NCBI GenBank assembly: GCA_035079385.1
Contig: JAVHKY010000025.1
Location: 14,978,501-15,042,500, forward strand
Direction of reading: 5' to 3'
Source: Aspidiotus rigidus
Taxonomy: Eukaryota; Arthropoda; Insecta; Hemiptera; Diaspididae
Length of the DNA stretch: 64,000 nucleotides
The notes beneath the pieces were generated by a model. That model had not been told where the DNA came from. It saw only the letters and a list, made by a program, of their open reading frames with translations, and did no database searches. A program made the translations under genes and the position numbers. How positions within the stretch are numbered: position 1 is the stretch's first letter; every line of letters begins with the position of its first letter. Positions 12,310 through 29,937 of this stretch are shown here, one piece after another.

Positions 12310-14622
12310 TCACAAGTTTCCCTCATTCGTTATTTTCTTTTCAACAAAAACGGATAATCGGCCAAATGTGGAGAGTGAAAAAGCCAGTTGCCCACGAATA
12401 TGTAACAAACGCTGAGCATTATTATTATTTCATCATTCGTTTAGGTTTTCTTCGGTTTCAATGAGTGATAACAGGTATTGATGTTGATAAATGGTTCCAG
12501 TGTTACCCTAGTGCAGCAGCTGAAAAAAATATTATATTGGGATTTAGCTCTGACTAAATTCACCATGCTTTTTAAAATAATGGAGGAATTTCGATCGCCA
12601 TAATTAATTGTAGGTATATTCGATTACTCGGACATCATTTTTTATAGCAAATACAAGCATAAATTTTGTAATCCATATCATGAACTTCGGTTACAAAAAA
12701 ATGTAGTGATAAATGGGATATTTAAAAAAATAATAATGGCTGTATGAAAATCAATGTACAAACATCCCTTTCAGTGTAGCGCCTTCTCTAGTGAAGGTTG
12801 AAACGTGAAACCTCACGTGAAGACAGCTTTTTCAGTTTTTCCGTGCTTTCTCCCCATTTGATTAGCTCAGTTAGGGGTTAAGGCACTATATTTCATATCT
12901 GCCGTACTAAGTCGAATTTATATACATTCAACTCGACGATCAGTAGTCGTCACTGGGAAAATTTTTCTATGAGCAGTTCAATTATCGTACTAGTTTTCCG
13001 ATACAAGCATCCCTTCTGCTAATACCAGCGTTAATTTTTGAATCGTGGTTTCTTGTTTTGGATCCAACGATTTTGACGCACATCCAAGGTTCACTTCAAC
13101 ACAATTTAGGGAAGATTATTCATCACACGTAAAATAGAGCATTTCCTTGTCGTGCTCTCTCTTTTGCTTCAATCATTCTTTTGAAATAAGAAGCTTCTGC
13201 CGCTCTGCATCTGCGTCCAAATGGCTAATGTTTGCACCAGGCAATATCCTCAGAAAAAAATATCAGCAGCAACTCAATCGATCATTTTTTTTTTTTTGGT
13301 TGCAGGTGGCGTGTGTACTTTAACTCGTTCCAGAATTCATCAAAAATCATGAGCAACTGAATAGACCTAATACCAACACGTTTTTTCTGGTGCATTGGTT
13401 TCATTTGCTCTTATATCTCTGCTATTAGATTCATCGAGATTTGTAAAATCTCTTCAAGTTATCGCTTCTTAATGAACAATTTTTTTCTCAAGAATAAAAT
13501 ACTTTTCAGAAAACAAAAAAAATGCGATATTGCTGACGAAATTGATTTGTTATCACGAGTGAACTAATAAGAAAAAAATAAGAGTTTGAATGTTGGAAAA
13601 ATTCTAGTTACTAAACGAAATATTGAAAAATTTTGTAATCTACCATTCATATTATGTAAACATCTTACAGCAACACTGCCGTATCTTTCAAACACTTATA
13701 GTCTTCCACACGTTTTCAGTCTTCCACTATAATATAAGCAAACGGCTTCTAGATTTTTACTATTGCTTTCTATAAATGGACACTACGGTGCTGCTGTAAG
13801 ATTTCACATAATTTAAATATTGGATTACAAAATTTTTCAGTATTTTGTACAAGAACTAGAGTTTTTTCAACATTTGAACTCTTTATTTTTTTTCTTTAGT
13901 TCACTCGTGATAATGAATCAACTTCGTCAGCAACACCTGATTCTTTTGTTTTAAAAAAATATTTTATTTGAATTATTTTTAGTTAACAATGTATCTACGC
14001 AAACATTGTGTCCTAAAACGTTTTTTGTTAATCGTCATAATTGGACTAAAAAGAAAAAAACGCTCAAGTTGGTCCTAAAAGAACTGCATCATCAACTAGT
14101 AACAATTTCTATTACTCGTCCCTATTCCAGTCATCCTATCATCAATTTTTCATAGAAGAAAAGAAATTCATCGAAATTGACAATTTTTATGGCAGCTGAT
14201 GGCATGTATCTTGAAGAATAACAGCGACTTAAAATTTACAAAATTACAAAATATGACATCGACGTAACCTTCATTTTACTCCAAAACCAACTCGACAACA
14301 CACAGTCATAAGATTGTGTGCCGTGTAACACCGCACTGCACAGTAAGGTTGATACCTTCTTCGTATACGGGTGAATACGCCGACGAATTTATATTAAATT
14401 TCAAATTGTATCAAAAACTAGCCATTTCTCACTCTCCATTAAAGATAAATTTGACAAAAAGAAAACCAAGGCTCTAGGTGCTCTAGGAAGTGAAATACGA
14501 GGGCCCTAAGAAATGGATGATAGAGAGATCCGCGGTCAAACACAACCGGGTAATAGGCAACACCGGATAAAAGATAGCTTTTTCGAGTTTCAAAATTGTA
14601 CACCCTTATTCCAAGGCCAGTA
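12310..14622. other. Intergenic region, foldback repeat
   Basis: Lies upstream of the AlaRS start and should contain its promoter. Around 12858-12890 there is a tRNA A-box-like string (tagctcagttagggg) without a convincing B box or cloverleaf. The main structure is the inverted repeat listed separately at 13.5-13.9 kb. No gene is supported here. Confidence 0.5.
13526..13938. repeat. Large imperfect inverted repeat (foldback)
   Basis: The segment 13526-13682 (from gatattgctgacg to caacactgccg) aligns with the reverse complement of 13786-13938 over about 150 bases, with scattered mismatches. A centre of about 100 bases separates the arms. This could be a foldback-type MITE. No target duplication was resolved. 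Confidence 0.6.
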
Positions 14623-15033
14623 ATGTTGGATGAATTTGTGGAAGGGCTACGAAGTTTACGTACTGATGAGCCAATAATATCGCTCAGCGACAGTACTTTT
14701 CGTCTGTTGACAAAGACTCATTTTGAGCACGAGGTAAGAGTCGCTGCTCCTCTCATCTTATATCCGTATCTATCTATCGGTCTACCTTGAAAACGCCACG
14801 ATGAAATATGGGATATTTCGGAGAAAGTGGTATTTCAATACTATTGCAGAAAGCAATTTCTTAGGTATTTGAATGAAAAACTATTACCATCGCTTCTTGT
14901 GAATGAGGCGCGTTTTGAATATTTATTATTTTTCTACTTCGTGTTTTTTTTTTTTTTCTTTTTCTTCATTTCTCTCAACGTGTCTCGTTTTCGTTCCTTC
15001 GTAATAATAATCTTCAAAAAATGTTCGGTCTAA
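14623..15033 (+). CDS. Possible two-exon hypothetical protein, 96 residues
   Basis: Exon 14623-14733 encodes MLDEFVEGLRSLRTDEP... and ends at a good donor (GAG|GTAAGAG). A second exon at 14854-15033 continues QFLRYLNEKLLPSLL... and ends in a phenylalanine-rich tail. The best-looking acceptor (tattgcag, 14850) would give an immediate stop, so the model needs the AG four bases later. I do not recognise a family. It would converge on FRG1, with only about 90 bases between stops. It may be a relic or a chance frame. Confidence 0.25.
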
Positions 15034-15123
15034 AAAATTACGAATGAATAAATATTGAAAAAGTGTATTAAATTTAGACGATACATGAAACGCACAAAAA
15101 ATAGCAATGTACTCTACTCTCGT

Positions 15124-17569
15124 CTATTTACAATATCTATCGGCTTTCATCTTACTTCTGCGGTCCAATAACGTCTCATGCAGAGTACCCGCAAGTTTAG
15201 CATTGTCCAGATCAATTCTCTTACCACTTGATATTTTCAATTTTTTGTCTTGAAATTTTTGGAATTTGCGACTGTAAACAAACGGAAAATTCAATTTCAT
15301 TAAGGAATGTTCTAAAAAAATAGGAGGAGTATTAGAAGTAAATTATCTGTCTAGTTGAAGTTTGCAGGTAAATCTTCTGATTGACAGTAATCTGAGGAAA
15401 AAAATTCTTAGTTCGTATATAACATACACGTATTGAATTTCGATGTCTGCAACATCGCTCCTCTCTTCGATCGGAACATCTTGTAATGGATCCTTAACTG
15501 CAGCCATGAATCGAATTTGAACGAATTCATTATTTGAAGCATTTCTACTGGTGACGACAATCGTATCATCGGTATCTCTTACTGACATGAAACATCCATT
15601 ACTACCAAGTAGAGCTAATTTATTATCCTAAAACATAATTCAGTAATTAAAAATAAAATAAATTTAAAAAATCGGAAATTAAAAAAAATTCAAGATTGTT
15701 TCCATCGTACTTGGAATATTGGCTCCCAATGTTCTAGAGTTCCAATGGCATCCGATTTACCAATTACACATCCTGATTTAGAATAGCCAATGTATTTTGC
15801 ATAACCAGATTTCAAAGCGATTTTATTTTCATTTATTACAACAGCGGTCAAGATTTCCTCCGGGGACGGTCCTTCACCTAGTTGAGCCATCAAAGTTACA
15901 CCAGGATATGCGTATTGGATTTTTTAATTGAATACAATTTTGCAATTCGTACCTTCAGAATGTGGAGGGCCAATGGTAAAATATCCATTATCTAAGGCCT
16001 TCACGTAAGTATGTTTTCCAAATTCAATAGCAATAGATCCAGAAATGTCTGTGATTGTTTCTGCCTTGCTCCAGCCACCTGTAATTCAAATTTCCTGAAT
16101 AAATGGATACAATTAACTTTTATCATTTCTTAGGGTCTTTCCAAGATCTAAAATCTGCAAATACTAGACTATCATCTAACTTTCTTATTTGAATTTCTCG
16201 GACATATATTTTTTTTTTACCTCTATTCAAAATACTTGACTTTAACTCGATTTCCTTGACCGATAGGTATCCTGTTTCATTTTCACTAATAAATAGATCT
16301 ACCTGTAGATGTTAGATTTATCCATTATTTATGACTGACCATCTAGACACATTTGTCAAGGGATCTTCGAAGTAACCAGCCACAATAACAGAATGGTTAT
16401 AGTCATTGACGTTGGACAGGCTCGCAAAAATGAAAAAAATGGTTACTACCAGAAGGTTTTCTACCAAAGAAAAAATTCATTGCACAGTAACCCTTCATGA
16501 TTTGGAGAATGGACCACCATTATTAGTTTTTAACCGGTTTCCATGAATTATTACGACAATTCAACACGGAAAAGTGTTTGTAAAACGATCATAAATTCTT
16601 TGATTTTTTCCTGACTTCTCCATGCATATGCACTTAAATTCCTCGACTTTCCTTACTTCCAGAAATTGGTCTCCATTTTGTACGGAAGATACGGCAATTT
16701 CCTTTAAAAATTGAAGATTTCATTGCAATGATTTATTTATGTATCAAGAATAGTAACTTTTAGAGAATGCGAGCATCAACTGGCTCGGATTTTCGCCCAC
16801 AAAAAGGAAGATGTTTCACTTGTGTAAAGAAATGACGCAGAGCGACAAGTGTTCGGTCTCGACAATTCGACACTTGATAGAAGGGTCGAACATCATAAAA
16901 TATAACGTTCAAGCTCAATATCAATATCAGCCCAAAAGATGAGAACATTGCAGGAATTAGGAGCTACATAATAAACAATCATAAATATACCAGGCATTAC
17001 GGATATCAGACGATATCTGTTTACTGGGAATCCTATCAAGCTACCAAACGTCTGGTCAAATCGTAGGACTTTCAGTACATCTTTTTTTCGTCGCGAATTT
17101 ATTGGTTATATCGACACCGCCATTAGTACCGACCATTCTTTCTTAGCATTGGTCACATTTTTGATCGTCAATAATAAAAGATCAATCGGATTTTGAAACC
17201 TAGCAGCTCTTATCATTCGTGAATTCGTTAAATGGTCGAATAGATCCGGTCACCGTGACACGATAGGAAAAAAAAACCAACATCTCCAAAGAATTCTTCA
17301 GCAATACGTACTACTTGCGAACAAAAAAGCCTCAGAACATGAGAAACCAACTCTTACCATGAGATTCTCTATCGATATCAGCTTCAGTTTTTTCACGTTC
17401 TTCTTCTTTTGTCTTATTTTTCTTTTTCCTTTTCATACTGAATGGACAGAAGGAAGGAGAAATTATTGATGGTAAACATTTGCTAGAGATATGAATCGAT
17501 GATCACTTACGGCGGTTTAATTCCTTTCAAGACAAGCTTGGTCTTCTTAACATTCTCATAATCAGCCAT
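15124..17569 (-). CDS. FRG1: FRG1 protein, six exons, 259 residues
   Basis: Orthologue of FRG1, a conserved actin- and RNA-associated nucleolar protein linked to RNA processing. Exons: 17569-17511, 17437-17358, 16078-15953, 15877-15711, 15627-15428, 15271-15124; all phases close, and the 259-residue length matches the animal family. It begins MADYENVKKTKLVLKG. Residues ~20-30 are a lysine/arginine-rich nuclear/nucleolar signal (MKRKKKNKTK). The fascin-like beta-trefoil core includes EGPSPEE, IALKSGYAKYIG and KSDAIG-HWEPIFQ. It ends LHETLLDRRSKMKADRYCK, the hallmark C-terminus. The exon 5 donor is read as GT|GTATGT rather than the GTGTAT two bases earlier, because only this gives the family sequence IQYVRKFQKFQ. 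Intron 2 is the largest at about 1.3 kb. Confidence 0.93.
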
Positions 17570-17810
17570 ATGAAGGGCAGTTGAAATTCCAGCAAAGAAC
17601 TATAGAAAAATTGGGTATTAAGATTATCGAGCGCGAAATGAATCAAGATTATTCAAACTTATATTAATAAATGAAAAAGTAACAATAATATATCACAAGA
17701 ATTAATTGTGATCGAACGTAATTAATCTTCTTATCAGTTATCAGGTAGACAAAACAAAATAAAAATAACATTCTCGATTTTCCTGTGACGTCACGTCGCG
17801 GACCAAAGAT

Positions 17811-18225
17811 GGGCATATTTTGTAGGTGCGCCAGCGTCAATTCAAGAAAGTTGATGAGTGGAGTGTGTTGCAAAGTAATAGGTAATTATAATTAATAATT
17901 ATCCGTAATAGGCGTACGTAGTACGTACATGACTACATGGGGATTTTCAAGTTTTTTTCAAATTACTCAAAACAGATTTTGAAGAAAAAACACAGAGAAC
18001 CAAATTGAAAGAGCTTAAAATTTCCTATTAGATGACTTCGTTAATTCTCAATTAAATCAGAGCCATTTTTCTTTTCCCATAAGAATTAAATTATTGAAGA
18101 AATGTTCGACGTTGGCGCACCTACAATATGCCTAGTGTAAATAGCTGCTCCCATGCCGCCATTGTCAATTGAAGAAAATTTGATAAGCGAAATAATATCG
18201 GTAATACACACATTTAATATAAAGT
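17811..18225. repeat. Dispersed repeat with inverted ends, copy 1
   Basis: Similar over about 400 bases to 21598-22175. It contains an inverted pair: 'gggcatattttgtaggtgcg' at the left, and its near reverse complement (cgcacctacaatatgcc) ending near 18132. Similarity to copy 2 continues past the right inverted end to about 18225. The ends look like those of a MITE. No coding frame. Confidence 0.65.
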
Positions 18226-19151
18226 CCTTCTGTCTATCAAATTTCCGACAAAGTAAGTTAGGTAAATTGTGACGAACGGTAATTTTCTTTTTTGTGTTCC
18301 TCTCACGGTTTCGAGTGAACTCGAACTTTCTCCTTGTCCCGGTCTAGCTCTTCCTAAAAATACATGTTGGTGGCTATAGGTACTGATCACTGATCAGGTT
18401 TCTAATTATTAATATTTTTGCTCGTAATAAGTCTCACATTTTCTTTCTTTCAATCGGCCCGGGAATTTTATGAAGAAAGAAACAATATTTTTCACCTCAA
18501 ATAATAAATCAAGAAACGAACGGAATCTTTGGTGACGATGGGAAAAAAAGAAAATTCAAAAGGGTTACTTCGGGTTTGCGCACATGACCGATTGGTCTTT
18601 GTATTTGTTATCACCGGTGTGAACCCACTCCGATAATAGGTGATCGTTCTTTGTAGCCACGTGTGTGACAGGGCGCGGGTCCAAGTACTCTCTGAGTACT
18701 TGAACGCCGTGTGATATCTATTATGCTAGGTGCGCTAGCCCGACAGACCCCGCATACAACGATCTGAAAATGTTCATATATACGAACGAAGTATAGATTT
18801 TCAAGATGCGCGAGTTTTCAAGACTCCTGAAAATGGTTTATTATCATTTTTTTTCACCTGTAGTGTTTAGACAGCGCGCAAATCATGCAGCTGAATAAAT
18901 TCTCAAGTTTTTATTAAAGAAAAAATCGTGTTCAAGGTGCTAATCGGTGATTACCACATAATGAATTGGTGATCATCTTTGGGTGCTTATGATAAGCCAG
19001 TTGTTGGGTGACTTTGCTGGTCTTCGCCTACAAGCCGAACAGCCTAGCACTGCCGTGCAAAAAATAATTGACGTATGTCAACAAAATTTCTCTGATACAA
19101 ATCTGATAACATTCTGTTGACCCACATTATGTCGCTACGCCGTAACGTGTC
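18226..19151. other. Intergenic, nothing recognised
   Basis: More GC-rich than its surroundings around 18600-18780. It may contain unrecognised repeat sequence. No open frame, RNA gene or clear repeat was supported. Confidence 0.4.
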
Positions 19152-21478
19152 ACTAGATCGCGTTGTAAGTCTTGTCGTCAGCAAATACATGTACGCTTAC
19201 GGAAGATTCCTGATTTTTTTGTTTCTTCTTGTAATATCTCGATAAATATGATATTAATGAAAAAATTGAAGAGAAGAAAACTTGTAGCCTGTAAAATTTC
19301 CTTTGAAATGAACATTCACTCACGACATCATATTGAAGGTATAAATGTTAAAAATTAGTTTTAAAATGAGTATACTTCTAGAAAATTGTATAGAAGGCAG
19401 CGATGCTCAGAACTAGTTTGTAAACACGTTCAAGAACCAAATTAGGCCTACTGTTTCTATCTAGCAAAATTTAATCGAGATTCAAGTGGTAAGTTAAGCT
19501 TAATGACTCCAAAAAATTCATAGCCAGATAAAATAGAGGTTTCCACCTATGGTTCAAGACGTGTCAATAATAATTTTGAAAGTATTTTAGTGGTTGGATA
19601 CAAATTAGGGCGTTTGCCGTTTTTTAAAACTTTGTTTCTGTTATTAGGGAAATTCAGCAGAATTTTATATAAATCTATAAGGGATGGACAAATAAATGGC
19701 AAACGCTTTTGCAATCAACCTCAAACTATTTTTATATTATGAACTATGTAGCTGAAGAAGTAAATACAACGTAGGTATTTAATTCAAATCACGGATTCGA
19801 ATTGAGAAACATTTGAGTATAATTTAAAGGAAACTCATTTGGGACATTAAGGTTGTTCTGCACAGAGCCTACAGATTCATAATTTCCTTTCTTTCAACCA
19901 TTGAGTTGGATGAATGAATTCAAATACTATTTGAGAAAGGTTACCAAAATTTTGCATTTACTATTCATTTTTTTACTTCTTTGCCAGCTATAATTATATC
20001 GCATAGAAATTGAAATAAAATGCCAAGTCTTGAGAAGTGTTTTTGAGAAGAATAACTCTCAAATAATTGCAAAAAGTTGCAAGGATCAACAATGCCTGAT
20101 CGAGGAAGAATGAAAATTTTCCTCTTTTTGTCCAGTTCTCAGGATAAATTAGATACCAATTATTTACACAGCTAGATAATATTTCATGAGATGTTTGCAA
20201 ATTCCAGAGGCCGTTCCATGTCTAGGCCTATATGAAAAATAAAAGAGATTTCAAGAGAAGAGAGAGGGTTTTCTACAGGACATACTTATTGCAGTCATTT
20301 GATGCTATTTTTCATTCCAGTACCGGTATGTTTTGAATATTGAGAAGTAGTTTCAAATTTCAATTCGTCTCTTTTTTCTTATTCAATGAAGGCTTAGGAA
20401 CAATTGTTTTTAGATAGGTACGTACCTGAATATTAAAAAAAACTTTTTCTGTGCCCTGTGGCGACGTGTTCAATAAGGTATAATAATAATTAATTCGGTA
20501 ACAAGTTGCATAGTCTACCTAAGTGTACGTTCAACTTCAATATTTCTTATACAATTAAGAAAATTATAAACACTTGACAAAATTCAGAAAAAAAAAAAAA
20601 CGTAGGTAGGTAGGAACGATTTATTTTTAGTTGGAATGTAGCTTAGGTTCTTTCTTCTTCTTTCGCAAAATATTTTTACAGTCTCTATTCTGTTGGCGTT
20701 CGTATTGCCGCATCCGCATCAGAACGTAATAAACGCAAATTTGAGATTCTCCTTCTCCTATCATCCGATGCCAAATTATTTCGGATTCCTTAAAATGTTT
20801 TCCACACACACGAGCTCCGGCAGTCAATTCGATTTCTCTTTTTGGTATTGCCTTCTTCCATTTTTCAAACAGAGCCAAGTTCTTTGGCGGACCAAAGAGT
20901 GGAATCTAAAGGTATGTATCATCCAATAAAAATTAATTTTTCAAATTTAATAATAATTTAAACTGGGAATGATTGTATCAATAATTTACCTTTTCTGACG
21001 AGGGATGGTAGCCTGATTTGCAATTTACTACAAAACACCCGGGCATTTTATTGCAGATGAATTGAGAATTTTTTTCAGCTCAATCAACAAAAATTAATTG
21101 TAATATTGTTCATCACAAATACTCAGAAATAAAAATAAACAAAGAAACTCAACGTCCCCCTGTCCCACTGAAAGAAAAAACGCATTACCAATACATATCG
21201 TTAGTTACGTGCACGCTGGTTACAATTGAACCCCTGGAATTTCTCATCATTCAATTTAAAACGCAATTACTGCAGCGATCACTAACGATAAGCCCAAAGT
21301 CATTCTAACCTATATGAAAGAAAATTTTATGGGCTACAACTTTTCTTCTCTCCAATTTTTCGAATAATTGAATATTTGTCGAGATATTATAAAAATAAGA
21401 GAACAAGTCGTGAATTCTCCATAAGCCTACATGTATTTAGCCACATTGATTGACGACAAAGCTTACAACGCGCTCTAG
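19152..21478. repeat. Inverted repeat arms flanking THAP gene
   Basis: The segment 19152-19302 (ctagatcgcgttgtaag ... cttgtagcc) is a diverged inverted copy of 21321-21478, with similarity over about 150 bases per arm. The arms enclose about 2 kb that includes the THAP-domain gene. They may be long terminal inverted repeats of one element, or two MITEs inserted in opposite orientation. Confidence 0.55.
20627..21046 (-). CDS. Small THAP-domain protein, two exons, 111 residues
   Basis: Exon 1 (21046-20990) encodes MPGCFVVNCKSGYHPSSEK and ends at AAG|GTAAAT. Exon 2 (20905-20627) continues in frame after ctttag. The THAP zinc-finger signature is present: an N-terminal C-x4-C, a proline/tryptophan core (FEKWKKAIP), then VCGKHF as the C-x2-H pair followed by ESE. 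THAP proteins bind DNA and are related to P-element transposase N-termini. The C-terminal part is short and basic (KKKKEPKLHSN), with no recognisable transposase catalytic region. The AVPTF-type motif normally ending the domain is not evident, so the domain may be decayed. Position between inverted arms suggests transposon origin. Confidence 0.65.
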
Positions 21479-21597
21479 TATCACCATCATGAAACAGCGA
21501 CAAAACGACGGACAAGATTTCCGTTTTGTGTCCATACCTCTATAATGTACCGTGATTTTAACAATGGGAGTATAAGTCTGATACGTGTACAGTCAAT

Positions 21598-22175
21598 GGA
21601 CTGGGTATATTGTAAGTGCGCCAGCGTTGATTCAAGAAAGTTGATAGGGGCCTAAGCGGAGTTTGTTGCAAAGTAATATCTGTAAATCTGTAATATGTAC
21701 GTACATGGGGATTTTCAAGTTTTTTTCAAATTACTCAAAACAAATTTTGAAGAAAAATACAGAGAACCAAATTTAAGAGAGTTTAAAAGTTCCTGTGAGA
21801 TGACTTGATTTTCAATTCAATCAGAGCCATTTTTCATTTCCCATAAGAATTACATTGAAAAAACTGTCGACGCTGGCGCATCTACAATATGCCCAGTCCA
21901 GATAGCTGCGCCAATGTCAATAAAAGAAATAAGGCGCTTGAGGTATTCTTGCTCAATGTAGGAAAATATGGCGCTGGGTGTGGTAATCGACGTACTGGGT
22001 TTAAAAATCAAGTGGTGGTGATTATCAGCACCACCACTTGATTTTTACACCGCGTCGGATTACCACACGATTACCACAACTAGCACCATGTTTGTTTACA
22101 CCGAGCGAGAATACCTCTAGCGCCTTAGAAGAAAATTTGATAAGCGGAATAATATCCTTAATACATACGTATCAA
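21598..22175. repeat. Dispersed repeat copy 2 with insertion
   Basis: Matches 17811-18225, including the inverted ends (actgggtatattgtaagtg at the left, acaatatgcccagt near 21895). It is interrupted by the palindromic element at about 21932-22125, after which 'gaagaaaatttgataagcg' resumes as in copy 1. Confidence 0.65.
21932..22125. mobile_element. Palindromic foldback element
   Basis: Starts aaggcgcttgaggtattct and ends with its near reverse complement (agaatacctctagcgcctt). The inner part is also self-complementary, centred on aatcaagtggtggtg/caccaccacttgatt, so the whole ~194 bp can fold into one hairpin. It is absent at the equivalent place in the 17.8-kb repeat copy, which gives an approximate empty site. 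No protein coding. Confidence 0.65.
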
Positions 22176-22280
22176 GTCCGTCTAAAATGAGAGTGCCGCA
22201 GTGCATAAACAAACCAAATCAGAGCTGGGAAGAAAGTTCTATATCAGAAAAGACTGGAAAAATATGAAATTGCATATTTG

Positions 22281-22357
22281 AGGACCTTTCTGTCAAAAGG
22301 GCGCCCGCTCTACGTATTTCTCATTGGGCGGACGCCTTTTTGACAGAATGCTCTTCA
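22281..22357. repeat. Short palindromic repeat, copy 1
   Basis: The arms tctgtcaaaagggcg and cgcctttttgacaga flank a short centre. A second, similar palindrome lies at 49439-49514. Probably a tiny non-autonomous element family. Confidence 0.65.
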
Positions 22358-23155
22358 ATTTATTTCTGTACACCCAGTTGGGGTATATTTGAATAATACA
22401 ATAAGATAAATTTTATTCGTGCAGAGATTTTATAATTTCATTTTTATTTGAATAATATTTACAAATCATGAAATTTCCTAAAAAATTAGCGGCTTATTTC
22501 ATTTTGTATATTAGCTCAAAAATGCATATTTTTGCATATTTCTAGGGTCTACAGTGCATATTTTGTTGAACTCAAAAATTTCTATTACATGTGAGATCAA
22601 AAGAGAGTAAACTTCTAATCACCTTGATCTGACAAAGAGTGACCTACATCAGAGATGTGGAAATATTTTGAATACAAAAGGAAGTTCTACTAAAAAAGAA
22701 ACATAAAATATGATTTTCATTTTTTACTGATAAGGAATATATTTATTCAAATTTTTGAATTCAACTCTTCGTTCAATGCAAACTATTGAAATGACAGAAA
22801 GTTATGAAAAAGAAAGTAAATACTCGGCGAGGAACGACATCATTTACCCATATGACACTACATTAATGAAGTCTGTGTACCTATATGAACCTTAATGTTA
22901 TCCTAAGTGACAGTGATAGTACCACCTTGTAAATCCTAAAACACGTCTTATTTGAAGTCTGTTTTCTGTCTATGTAAACATTCAAAATACAAGTTTCCTC
23001 AAGCTTAGTTCTAAGTTTCTTTTCTCTTTAGTGCTGTGTTTTTTGTTTGAATTCCAAAGCTGTTTTCAAACGCTTAGTCGGTGAAAAAAAAAGGAAAGTC
23101 ATCAACTTCTCAAAAGAACAAAAATTCTTCGCTTTTACTTCTTTTATTGCTAAAT
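22358..23155. other. Upstream region of gene A
   Basis: AT-rich. It should contain the promoter and any 5' UTR exon of gene A. I see no confident TATA box or other gene. Confidence 0.4.
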
Positions 23156-28036
<4,881 letters not shown>

Positions 28037-29608
28037 AGAACATTTTACAAATGGTGAAATTGGAGCCATAGAGAGTTGAATTTCTGCAATTCTAATACCT
28101 AATTGTTTAGAGTTTTTACTGCTACCTAAAAAATTCACAAAATTTATTATTGCTTGCTACATCGGATCGTGAAATAAAAATTTCTATAATTATTTTTGAG
28201 CGAATTAGATGTGTACGTAATATTGTGAGATATATCTAATTGTCTAATCAGAATAAACAATATCATATAAAAATGATTGTATGCAATTCTGATTCTCTTG
28301 ATTAATTATTCTGTGGTCACTTTAGCTCAAAACCACCTTTGTACTCGTCAGAAAACCTCGATTTCAGTATAATCAAATTGCTGAGTATTACCGTATTTAT
28401 TAAGAATTGAATTTAGTTTATTTTTGAGGCCATTTTCAATGTGCGGCGGGAAGAATGACCCTCTAATAAGCAAAGATAGGTAGATACAATACCGGATAGA
28501 AAAATGGAATACAAAATAATTGGCTCTCATAATCGGGACTATCTTTAAATTAGAATATTATCTGGGAGGCTACTCAACAAAATACCTTGGAATAAACCCT
28601 CAATTGGAACTTTTATTTTGGGTCAAGTCCCCACAAAAGTAATGGTGGATTCCCAGCTACAGAAGGAGATTTCAACGAAAGACTAGGTAGGTAATTTGTA
28701 TTCATTAATTGGATATAGCACTAGCTCAGTCTTGGCAAAAAAGAGATACATTTATCAACCTTTCTGCAAATTATTGAGGCCTATGGACTGAAAAAGCGGG
28801 ATCAAATAGACTGGGATTGCAGAACACAGCTCACCAATCAAGCATATAATCTTCTTGATATGTATTCAGTTTAGTCCTCCAGGGGGATTGTCAGGTTCAG
28901 GAAAGAAGGTACCCCAAAATGTCCAGAATGTATACCAGCTTTTGATACCAGCAAAGAAAAACCAAATCCGTACATTCACCGTTTAGAATCTTGTAGTATA
29001 CATTTACTACCTAATAGATATAAGGATTTTATAGTCTTTCTTTTCTGTTTCATCCAGGAAGGTAAGAGTTTGTAAGCGTTCTTGGACTGGTTTGCGAATT
29101 TCACATTGTACCAGATAATCTCAGCAAACAATGTTCCAGATGAAGTCAATTCAAGGAGAATCAACAGGGCTTTTAACGGTGGGTTTCAAGGGGATCGTTC
29201 ACCGGGATTAAGAGTAGAGGAGAATTACGATAGTGGTGGAAAAATGAGCTACAGCTTCTGAGATTTTAATAATCGACGGTATCGACCAATTGTAAAATCC
29301 TATTAAGAAATTTCACCTACAACTTTATTTCAATTTGAATGTTTGCTGTCTTACGACAATATTTCCACAGGTGACACAACAGGTCATAAAAAAATATCAG
29401 ATACTTTTCACATATTATTCGTCCCTGTTTTCAATTTACCTTCCTAAGAATTTCAAGATCTCATTTCTTTCCAAATGTCTCTCTCTCTGTCTCTTCTTTG
29501 AACAGTTCCAATTCTCAGATAAATACAAATTGAGACTTGCTGCTCAGTAATTTCGTGAAATTGAAATTACAGATTGACTTTGTTCTGATTGTGCCTATTA
29601 GCAAAAGT
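28037..29608. other. Intergenic region between genes A and B
   Basis: No gene seen. The last ~100 bases before 29609 are similar to sequence just upstream of genes C and D. They include possible acceptors (about 29518 and 29548), so a 5' UTR exon is plausible. Confidence 0.4.
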
Positions 29609-29937
29609 ATGAAGTACAAATATTTCCCATATTACGTGTGTGTGATAGTACCAGAAATATTGAAGAATGTGTGCGGTGGCAACACAAACCTAAACGACCC
29701 ACCTCGTCAAAAAACGTGTCACGACCTCGAAGCACTCAGAAAAACTCCGAAAATCGAGATGGAATTCTTCCAACATGTAAATGCGGTAAGTTCTGAGTGA
29801 ATAGAAATAGTAAATGAATGACAAACATTAAAGATCTATTACTCATACAGAAAGGAAAATCTTACATGTTATGGAAAATTACCAAGATGGATGACTACCA
29901 CCACCAGTTTGGCGACAGGCAGAATTATTGCACTATA

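Noticed and set aside
12850..12930. tRNA gene (A-box-like tagctcagttagggg)
   Set aside because: No matching B box, acceptor stem or anticodon arm could be paired. At most a degenerate tRNA-derived fragment.
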